Shown: positions 59,801-64,000 of the stretch, piece after piece
Layout of the letters: the number at the start of each line of letters is the position of its first letter
Position numbering within the stretch: position 1 is the first letter of the stretch
From: Crossaster papposus
Lineage: Eukaryota; Echinodermata; Asteroidea; Velatida; Solasteridae
DNA length: 64,000 bases
Direction of reading: 5' to 3'
NCBI GenBank assembly: GCA_037893245.1
Contig: JBAIAA010000593.1
Location: 372,001 to 436,000, forward strand
Made by a program: the position numbers and the translations under genes
The notes under the pieces: generated by a model
Told to the model about the DNA's origin: nothing
The model's database searches: none
The model's input: the letters and a program-made list of their open reading frames with translations, nothing else

Positions 59801-62800
59801 ACTTGCAACAAGCACCTTCCTGGAAACCTTGACGCCCAACCTCAACCTCAGGGGTGGCACCCCGGGGCAAGACCAAGCTGGGCCTAGTGGCGGGTTACTA
59901 GCTGGCACTGGTTCAGGCGGGTCGGATCTGGATAAAACCGGTATGGGTAAACCGGTCTCTCAAGGTTTGATGGACGATCGGAATGCCAGGTCCTATGCTT
60001 CATGGCTTGCCTGGTGGAAGAATACTGTCGACTGCGATGATTACACCAAATATTTATCCACACAGGTAAAATATACCTTTTCTTTCCTTGTTCTTACAAG
60101 AAATGTAACTATTGATCTTTAAACGTAAGTGGAAAAAATGACCTCATTAACATTCTGGTGAATATTACAGGAAACTGATTTTCTGGGAGCAGTTTTTCAC
60201 ATGTATGAGAGTGACCATGACAAAGGTGATGCAAATAAATCAGATAAAGATGTCCTCAGCTCTTCCAAAATGGCCAAACAAAGGTGAGAATGGGTGCACG
60301 TCACAGAGAGACGAGTAGCACAATTGAGTCTTATCAACTTATACAATTATTGTTTGGAATTTAATTGTCACATTTCACGAGTCAAAAGATACTTGGCATT
60401 TTATATTCTTGTAATATAAGAACGTATTTGCCTGAAGCACAATTCTCCATGCAATCATAACATTGTTGCTTGTCCCAAATAAAACCCACTTCAGAGAGCG
60501 AGACGAGAAATTGAAGGAATTAAAGAACCAGAAGACAGATTACCAGTCAGGAATGTGGAACGTCAACTCAGTCTTAATGGGAGGACTCGGCAGGGATCCG
60601 GAGATAGAAGGTAAATAGTACAGCTTAGGAAACGTTAATCTTAGGTCTTGCCCTTAAACCCTTTCCTTATGAATATCGAGTTTAGTTGACCATTTTTAGC
60701 ATATTGTTTTAAAAACATGGTAAGGAAAGGGTTAATGCCATACTCGAATAGTATACATTTGTGGAATTTTTTGTGAGATTTTATTATATTTCATACTTTT
60801 GGGTTGTTGTTTTTTCTTCTGATTTCATAATTTTTTGGGTTGGAATTGTTCCTAATTTCACATTTCACACCCTCCAACCCTTTGCAAAATGCCAGTTTTT
60901 TCCCAGATTGTTTTCATTTCTCTAATCTTTGTGTAGGCCCCGCCCTACAGATCATCAATTTATCCAAAGAGGTGACGGGTTGTCAAATAAACTTGGCAAC
61001 GACGCATGCGGATTGATAACTGGTGTATTAAACGGATGGTATATGTTGTCAACATGATTGATGAGGACATGAAGTCACAGTTACTGACTTTACATAAGGT
61101 TGCTTAACATGACATTATGGCAACTTGACATGACTTGAATTTAATGTTACGTGGCTACATTGTTTCACGTTTAGTTACATGTACATTGTTCGATTTGCTG
61201 AGCTGTTTAAGAAACATACAAAATAATGACGTTTTGGCTGACTTTTATGTTAAACGTTGCAAAATGACAAGTACGGGGAAATGTGAAATGTCGAACTTGC
61301 TCACGTACGTGTGTAAACGAACAAAATAGTACGCGATATGTTGCGCGACTTTTATAACCATTAGTGCCGTAAGGCGCACGACTTTGTCTCATAATGCAAA
61401 CGCGTTCATTGATTTATGATGCGACTAAAAAAACAACTAGCAGAACACGTTTGCCATTTGGTGGAGTCAAAAATGTGGTTCTACAAAATGATGGACTGTT
61501 ATTTGTCACGAAATTAAACAAAAACCATGCTATTTAAAGAAGTTGTTATGTGAATCTTTATACTCTACTTTTTAAAAATATTTTCCAATCATATCGATTT
61601 TAGTTGTATAGCCCAAAACGCCCAATCCAAAGCAATGTGCACTTTTAAGATTTCTCATTTCTCATAGCAAAAACCATGCTATTTAAAGAAGTTGTTATGT
61701 GAATCTTTATACTCTACTTTTTAAAAATATTTTCCAATCATATCCATTTTAGTTGTAGAGCCCAAAACGCCCAATCCAAAGCAATGTGCACTTTTAGGAT
61801 TTCTCATTTCCCCCCTTTTTTCGCTTTAACCTTGTTAACTGTCGGAACAGAAGAAGAGGAATAACCAGCAGAATCGGACGAAGCAGACTCCAGATCGCGT
61901 TACTTACTGCGAACTTCATCAAGAAGTTCAGCTAAATCCACTGCCAGCTCTTTACCCAGGAGTGCAACGTTGAGGGTCCCTGGATCAACGGAAGAAGGAG
62001 GAGTAGGAGACAGGAGATCCGTCTCAAGATTGTCATCCAGGGCAACCGTCAGGAATCTTACCAGTCAGCTGTCTAGCGCCGTAAGCAGTTAGGCATTCTT
62101 AAAGGATTACAGAAATAGAAAAATAAAAAGTACTTATATGATATAAAACATAGGTTACAGTATCAATACACCCAATAAAAAAAATTGTGTGTAATTTTAG
62201 GGTTATTTGAGCCATTACAAATTTCAAATTTCTCTTTGATCGCCCCGCCCAGAAAAATTCCTCCTGTCGAAGTCGTGACGTCACGTAAAGAATAGCTTTC
62301 TTCGCGATTGATCGCGATCGCGTGCGTACATACGTAACCACGCGATTGCAATCAATCGCGAAGAAAGCTATTCTTTACGTGACGTCACGACTTCGACATC
62401 CAGGCATTCTGTCAAAGGAGGAATTTTTCTGGGCGGGGCGATCGAAGAGAAATTTGAAATTTGTAATGGCTCAAATAACCCTAAAATCACACACAATTTT
62501 TTTTATTGGGTGTATTAATACTGTAACCTATGTTTTATATCATATAAGTACTTTTTATTTTCTATTTCTGTGATCCTTTAAGTTTGATTGATAGATCAGA
62601 CTGTGCCAGGAGCTTTGAATTTGATAGAATAATTTGGCATACAAAATTGGAAGCCAGTTTTTTAGGTGACACCATGTTCGCATGCATGTTGCACACGTTA
62701 CCAGTTTGCATTCGAGGATGTGTATACACGCAAAGTTTTCCGGAATTCAAAATTGATGACGGTTAAACACGTCACAAGCAAGGCCAGAAATATCTGTCAA

Positions 62801-63734
62801 CAACTGGCTCGCAGTGCAACATCAGGGTATGCTACCCACAAATGCCGGCCTAAACACATCTCGGATCAAGGTTTGTAAAAAGCAATCCTGCTTCTGGGCC
62901 CGGTCAATGTCAAAATAATGCAGGAGCAAACTTGTCGAAGAATCCTGGAGTAGGTGCGTCAAACTGGGCATGACTGGCGCGAGCCTGGTGTTGCCTCAGA
63001 AAATGACTCTTGCCGAATTTAGTGCTATAGGCGTTGAACCTTTTTATTTTTTGTGATGAGTGTTTATAAATCTGTTCTTATGTATTTCGGACTGACATTG
63101 CAAAAATAGTGTCTAGAAGCAGAGGAAAATACAGTTTTCTTTACAATAATATAAATGTTTCTACCTAAAAAGTTCAGCAGCATTAACAATCGTTGTGTCA
63201 GTCAGGTTGGCACAGTGGTTCTTTTCTTTCCTTTGTGTAAATGGCATGGGTTAGATTCCTGCCTTGGTCCACACGTGGATTGGGTTTTCAGTTCCTGCTT
63301 TATTGTGTGTCTAAGATTTCCTCCCACCTCTGAAACTGAACGCTTCTTCATTGAATCTTCTCTCACAGTTTTCTATAGACTTGTGCGCTATATAGTGCCT
63401 TAGGAATTTTGTGAGAGATACTTGTAAAGATTTAAACAAATAAATTGACTGAGTTTGGCCTTTTAACCTACAGATTACCGTTCCAGTGCTCTGCCAAATG
63501 AGCTACCAGCCCTGTGTTGCCGTTTCCTTAAATGTGTCAATATTTGTGTTTGATTTTTTATTTGTGTTTTTTTGTTGGAAGCAGAAATCTCTCCAGACCT
63601 CTGCCATTCCCGAGCCCCTGAGTTCCCAAGACAGATTAGAAGCAATCTGGAACTCATTACAGATGCCCGACAATCTCAAACTGGACATGGCCATAAAATA
63701 CAGCTCAGATGACCACATGTACAAGCTAGAAAGT
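44734..63734 (+). CDS. CCDC87: CCDC87-like gene, partial (twelve exons seen)
   Basis: Exons recognised: 44734-44823, 45315-45403, ~46108-46234, 46742-46885 (or -46865), ~47291-47439, 49250-49402, 50775-50875, 55555-55666, 59755-60065, 60171-60283, 60495-60610 and 63585-63734. Most have AG/GT borders, and several join in phase (1-2, 5-6-7-8, 9-10-11). The protein is mostly helical and charged. Exons 1-2 (CEQLFLHYVEKVK, DERGVFSKRANISRLNAQL) match the remembered N-terminal third of CCDC87, a coiled-coil protein of testis and sperm. WNSLQMPDNLKLDMAIKYSS in the last exon also fits. Vertebrate CCDC87 is mostly encoded in a single exon, whereas here it is split. The N-terminus and C-terminus lie outside the recognised exons. 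Phases between exons 2-3, 4-5 and 8-9 do not close, so exons or borders are missing. Confidence 0.65.
45010..45115 (+). mobile_element. tRNA-derived SINE head
   Basis: TAGCTCAGTTGG (A-box) at 45017-45028, and AGGTTCCAAGTTCAAACC in place of a B-box, followed by CTCCAGTTGATTTC and an AT-rich tail. The arms do not fold as a good tRNA and the 3' end lacks an acceptor stem, so this is a SINE in the intron after exon 1. Confidence 0.65.
45315..45403 (+). CDS. CCDC87: CCDC87-like exon 2
   Basis: Acceptor TTTTTAG at 45314, donor ATT|GTAAGT. Reads LDERGVFSKRANISRLNAQL then STLTGCRQI and ends on a codon boundary. Confidence 0.7.
45542..46025. mobile_element. Palindromic element(s) in intron 2
   Basis: Inner pair: ACACAATTGTTGACTGCTGTGATGTGG (from 45542) against CCACATCACAACAGTCAACAATTGT (to 45660). 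Outer pair: ACCTCTGTCTTG (45668) against CAAGACAGAGGT (46000-46011). Two overlapping or nested MITEs seem likely. Confidence 0.6.
46108..46234 (+). CDS. CCDC87: CCDC87-like exon 3 (5' border uncertain)
   Basis: Reads LNILAIRRHIVADIRGVLPD then SEEEYPDAPPEEDVVALSHQ to TTG|GTTAGT. Neither AG at 46107 nor AG at 46121 joins exon 2 in phase, so the 5' border or a base is wrong. Confidence 0.6.
46312..46560. repeat. 27-base minisatellite
   Basis: About eight tandem copies of ACTTGGGTTGAGTCCGAGTC + TCGAGTC, best conserved at 46372-46530, in the intron between exons 3 and 4. 27 bases is nine codons, so long frames appear on both strands, but they are repeat artefacts. Confidence 0.92.
46742..46885 (+). 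CDS. CCDC87: CCDC87-like exon 4
   Basis: Acceptor GATAG, in phase with exon 3. Reads IETSRPKCKKRYRQTVERKV then RDLNRQMPAIQSHKVLDIP. The donor AGG|GTTACT (46885) leaves phase 0, which exon 5 does not accept. A donor at 46865 (C|GTGGAT) would join exon 5 in frame. Confidence 0.55.
47291..47439 (+). CDS. CCDC87: CCDC87-like exon 5
   Basis: Reads QEKKPVSNHKMRRAKSLEVF then SVETLFEDLGIDSDTVHKRR and SLEFDPKL before CTT|GTAAGT. The acceptor is TTGCAG or GCAGAG (exon from 47289 or 47291). Confidence 0.65.
47827..47835 (+). promoter_or_regulatory. TATA box in the 729-base element
   Basis: TATAAAATA, 54 bases upstream of the ATG at 47889. The distance suits a short 5' leader. Confidence 0.45.
47889..48023 (+). 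CDS. Short ORF with upstream TATA box inside the 729-base element
   Basis: ATG 62 bases after a TATAAAATA. Reads MSDRVDEAIDVAANIPLGPA then SPKPLYRPFATWRDINN and ends at TGA 48021-48023 (44 codons). A possible 5' splice site CAG|GTATTC lies at 48005/48006. It looks like a first coding exon with its promoter, either captured from a host gene or left from the element's own transposase. I do not recognise the protein. Confidence 0.4.
   Translation: MSDRVDEAIDVAANIPLGPASPKPLYRPFATWRDINNCPGIPYV
49250..49402 (+). CDS. CCDC87: CCDC87-like exon 6
   Basis: Acceptor CTCCGCAG, donor CAG|GTAAGG, 51 whole codons. Reads LEKLRKTEDDVSKSKDSREY then FQQDLKMLSSYRSAREEEQL: charged and helical. No upstream feature is recognised from 48316 to 49249. 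Confidence 0.75.
49798..50040. mobile_element. TTAA MITE, CCAGTTCGCGCC family (inverted copy)
   Basis: TTAA at 49798-49801 and 50037-50040. It is the reverse complement of 38447-38688 with about ten differences. In the intron between exons 6 and 7. From 50041 to 50774 I see no other feature. Confidence 0.88.
50775..50875 (+). CDS. CCDC87: CCDC87-like exon 7
   Basis: Acceptor CTCTGCAG, donor CG|GTACGT. Reads AISLMNRVETGRKELKKQLK then KIEEERAIQERNL, a coiled coil; leaves with two bases. Confidence 0.75.
51040..51741 (+). mobile_element. LINE reverse-transcriptase fragment, part 1
   Basis: Frames read GKILSRFILNRLQSPVIHNI, then SRGTVDKMFSAQPLQEKCRE, then FMVFIDLTKAFDSVSQEGLW (the A motif with F-x-D), a broken TNGTKQGC region near 51400 and LLYDDDCALVCHIP (C motif, YDDD for the usual F/YADD) followed by LTISLMKTEV. 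Several frameshifts make it a dead copy of a non-LTR element. It continues at 52007 beyond a SINE. Confidence 0.8.
51754..51993 (+). mobile_element. tRNA-derived SINE inserted in the LINE
   Basis: Starts at ACCCGGGTTCGAATCCGG (B-box, A-box lost). Body GTGGATTGGGTTTTCAG and TTTTCCTCCCACCTC; tail of CTCA repeats. A 13-base duplication TCTATAGCACTAG flanks it (51741-51753 and 51994-52006), showing that it interrupted the LINE. Confidence 0.85.
52007..52320 (+). mobile_element. LINE fragment, part 2
   Basis: Continues the interrupted LINE with IDDEVASRICKACASFGKLR then HRLWYKQRH, then YIQHFCMTVTPG and a region with DRFHKQCLREMM, in shifting frames. This is the usual sequence C-terminal to the reverse transcriptase in such elements. 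From 52321 to 53388 nothing further is recognised. Confidence 0.7.
53389..53611. mobile_element. Fold-back element in intron 7
   Basis: CGAAGTAAACACAAATGTCACG and its near-complement (CGTGACATTTGTGTTACTTCG) bound the element. Inner blocks AAAGCCCATAGTTAATACACAC and GTGTGTATTAGCTATGGGCTT also pair. The right arm has an extra GTTTACGGGTACCCGACCCG, a word seen again near 57604. Confidence 0.7.
53927..54375. mobile_element. MITE with GTGACCCGCTC ends
   Basis: GTGACCCGCTCCATCGAAATC near 53928 is answered by CGATAGAGCGGGTCAC near 54356-54372, and CAGGAATAAGTCTCA by GAGACTTACTCCTG. The right half lies inside the 735-base duplication, so a second right end occurs near 55090-55107. Confidence 0.6.
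54459..54681. mobile_element. TTAA MITE, CCAGTTCGTATT subfamily, copy 1
   Basis: TTAA at both ends; ends CCAGTTCGTATTA and CTTGCGTGAACTGG; body CCCGAATTCAAGCAGAGC and GCCGGCCTGAACCTGACTCGG. It is related to the 38447 element but forms a separate subfamily. Confidence 0.8.
55194..55415. mobile_element. TTAA MITE, CCAGTTCGTATT subfamily, copy 2
   Basis: A copy of 54459-54681 made by the 735-base duplication, differing by a few bases and one indel. Confidence 0.8.
55555..55666 (+). CDS. CCDC87: CCDC87-like exon 8
   Basis: The acceptor AGGTCAG at 55554 completes the split codon from exon 7. Reads GNTIKKLDSNLFRGQEINEV then YREIMKTLPTDHLAYDQ before CAG|GTAGTT. Partial duplicates lie just downstream. 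Confidence 0.75.
55755..56025 (+). mobile_element. tRNA-derived SINE
   Basis: CCAGTGGTTTATG (A-box-like) and GGGTCGGGATTCAAATCC (B-box), then CCTTGGGCATTTCATTTCACC, CAGACATTCACTGGGGAGTA, and CGGCCTGATGAGCTAC at the end. The layout fits an invertebrate SINE. It lies between exon 8 and its first partial duplicate. Confidence 0.75.
56024..56073 (+). pseudogene. Partial duplicate of CCDC87-like exon 8 (copy 2)
   Basis: AGAGAGATTAATAAGACATTACC...TATGACCAG|GTAGTTATCTCACTGACCCCTCCC repeats the end of exon 8 and the start of its intron. Its 5' half is replaced by the SINE end. Confidence 0.8.
56118..56230 (+). pseudogene. Partial duplicate of CCDC87-like exon 8 (copy 3)
   Basis: AGAAACTAAAAAGTAACTTG...GAAGTATACAGAGAGATTATG matches exon 8, but it has stop codons (CACTAATAG) and no usable splice sites. 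Confidence 0.8.
56244..56400 (+). mobile_element. SINE remnant
   Basis: CACAGGTTCAAGCTGAGCTCCAG and the following TCAATTTCTGTGTTAAATTC resemble the B-box and tail of the SINE at 45010. The head is degraded. Confidence 0.45.
56915..57305. repeat. Inverted minisatellite GTCGTGCCGTCGCATAGTCGC
   Basis: At least eight copies of variants of GTCGTGCCGTCGCATAGTCG lie at 56915-57115. The complementary unit (GCGACTATGCGACGGCACGA) repeats at 57175-57300. A second pair, GTTTTGTACTGTCTGTATAGGG (57005) and CCCTATACAAACAGTACAAAAC (57226), confirms two inverted arms around a ~60-base centre with TCAACAAGTAAACAAGTAAA. The surrounding 56440-57640 is CpG-rich. Confidence 0.85.
58760..58795. repeat. Strong GC hairpin
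   Basis: CTAGCAGGATGCCGCGC, a TTC loop and GCGCGGCACCTGCTAG: a 16-bp stem with one bulged A, standing alone in AT-rich intron. From 57640 to 58759 and 58800 to 59754 I see only AT-rich sequence and degenerate TTTCGAGCTCACGAA words (58900-59040). Confidence 0.8.
59755..60065 (+). CDS. CCDC87: CCDC87-like exon 9
   Basis: Acceptor TATCCAG, donor CAG|GTAAAA. Starts PSSIAKKPTPQQGYTLATST, then a Gly-rich linker (GGLLAGTGSGGSDLDKTG), then RSYASWLAWWKNTVDCDDYT. Its incoming phase does not fit exon 8, so an exon between 55.7 and 59.7 kb is probably missed. Confidence 0.7.
60171..60283 (+). CDS. CCDC87: CCDC87-like exon 10
   Basis: Acceptor ATTACAG, donor AG|GTGAGA, in phase with exons 9 and 11. Reads ETDFLGAVFHMYESDHDKGD then ANKSDKDVLSSSKMAKQ. 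Confidence 0.75.
60495..60610 (+). CDS. CCDC87: CCDC87-like exon 11
   Basis: Acceptor CACTTCAG, donor G|GTAAAT. Reads ERDEKLKELKNQKTDYQSGM then WNVNSVLMGGLGRDPEIE. Confidence 0.75.
61519..61812. repeat. Tandem duplication of ~149 bases
   Basis: AAAAACCATGCTATTTAAAG...TTAGGATTTCTCATTTC occurs twice head to tail (about 61519-61667 and 61668-61812) with four or five differences. Nothing is recognised from 60611 to 61518. Confidence 0.9.
61805..62060 (-). pseudogene. Possible retroelement ORF fragment
   Basis: The minus strand reads LDDNLETDLLSPTPPSSVDP, GTLNVALLGKELAVDLAELL and DEVRSK, then a TAA at 61900-61902. The same frame continues RDLESASSDSAGYSSSSVPT and a Lys-rich end to about 61805. 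Acidic, Ser/Pro-rich sequence of this kind occurs in gag-like ORFs of invertebrate retroelements. No domain is recognised with certainty. Confidence 0.35.
62099..62581. mobile_element. TTAA-flanked near-perfect palindromic MITE
   Basis: TTAA at 62099-62102 and 62578-62581. Both halves pair over almost their entire length, from AGGATTACAGAAATAG to the centre near 62330 (ATCGCGTGCGTACATACG). The right half has an 18-base extra segment ATCCAGGCATTCTGTCAA. It contains GTGACGTCAC on both arms. Confidence 0.9.
62698..62937. mobile_element. Degenerate TTAA MITE, CCAGTT family
   Basis: TTACCAGTTTGCATTCGAGG at the left and CAGGAGCAAACTTG at the right. Body words CGGAATTCAAAATTGATGACG, GCCGGCCTAAACAC and TCGGATCAAGG align with the 54459 copy. 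Confidence 0.6.
63200..63440 (+). mobile_element. tRNA-derived SINE with intact head
   Basis: GGTTGGCACAGTGG (A-box-like) and GGGTTAGATTCC (B-box), then GTGGATTGGGTTTTCAG and TTTCCTCCCACCTC as in the 51754 SINE, ending ATAAATTGACTGAG. It shows the head that the 51754 copy has lost. Confidence 0.7.
63455..63515 (-). mobile_element. tRNA-like SINE head (minus)
   Basis: On the minus strand: CTGGTAGCTCATTTGGCAGAGCACTGG, a degenerate tRNA 5' half with A-box. It lies 70 bases upstream of the last exon. Confidence 0.5.
63585..63734 (+). CDS. CCDC87: CCDC87-like exon, last in window
   Basis: Acceptor GGAAGCAG, donor AGT|GTAAGT, exactly 50 codons. Reads KSLQTSAIPEPLSSQDRLEA then IWNSLQMPDNLKLDMAIKYS and SDDHMYKLES. 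The gene continues beyond the window; 63735-64000 holds only intron sequence. Confidence 0.75.
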
Positions 63735-64000
63735 GTAAGTACTAAGACACAAGTGAAAGCAGCTGGCTAAAGAAGCGATTACATAAGATCTGAAGAAACT
63801 GGTCATTGGCACAGAAACAGGATCACATCAACGCAAACATGGCCACTGTTTCGTTAGGCCCCAAAAAATAAGTCTCCGGTTTCTGTTATGCGCGCGCGTT
63901 GCCGTAGCCATGCGCGTCGGCAAAATGAAAAAGTTGTTTTTTCAATGTAAGACGATGACTCAAAACCGCCAAACTCACTGGTTCGTCTAGATTTCTGCTG

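Noticed and set aside
60937-61015. Exon after GTGTAG (GPALQIINLSKEV...)
   Set aside because: The acceptor fits the phase of exon 11, but there is no clear donor before the stop and no resemblance to the family.
62322-62573. 83-codon frame in the palindromic MITE
   Set aside because: The same frame reads from both arms of the palindrome; no start context or family resemblance.

Overview
The window is animal genomic DNA. It has a split gene with GT-AG introns, tRNA-derived SINEs, non-LTR retrotransposon pieces, inverted-repeat DNA transposons with 9-bp and TTAA target duplications, and long satellite blocks; there are no operons. A terminal-repeat element starting CCAGGGGCCAATTTCATAAAA, the ACATGT-rich simple repeats and the SINE types suggest a marine invertebrate. 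An echinoderm or other ambulacrarian is my best guess, but this rests on memory of repeat families and is weak.

Layout. (1) 1-20,899: a head-to-tail array of twelve full units of about 1.7 kb plus a truncated thirteenth. Each unit carries the same broken fragment of a Mutator-like (MULE) transposase and ends in 1-4 copies of a GC-rich 26-bp subrepeat. (2) 20,900-24,414: a purine-rich satellite built on variants of GAAGGAGAATTCC, abutting the truncated last unit. (3) 24,415-33,800: two inverted copies of a coiled-coil pseudogene fragment bracket about 8.7 kb holding a perfect (ATGTAC)28 tract, MITEs, SINEs, inverted LINE fragments and a TTAA-flanked MITE. (4) 34,095-41,600: nested inverted-repeat elements, chiefly a 4.3-kb element with a perfect 9-bp target duplication that carries a retroelement gag-like pseudogene and has two further fold-back elements inside it. 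(5) 41,640-43,260: three closely packed broken reading frames that look like an old insertion of a virus-like or Maverick-type element. (6) 44,734-63,734: at least twelve exons of a plus-strand gene I identify as a homologue of CCDC87. Its introns are full of SINEs, a LINE, MITEs, another 9-bp-duplication element and fold-back minisatellites.

The only apparently live host gene is the CCDC87-like one, and it runs off the right edge. The most unusual content is the set of Mutator-type elements: five separate insertions with 9-bp target duplications and termini beginning TAGTC or TAGAC. Two of them carry captured or composite sequence (a gag-like pseudogene; a TATA box with a short reading frame ending at a splice donor). 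They share a window with a tandem array made from a dead Mutator-like transposase.
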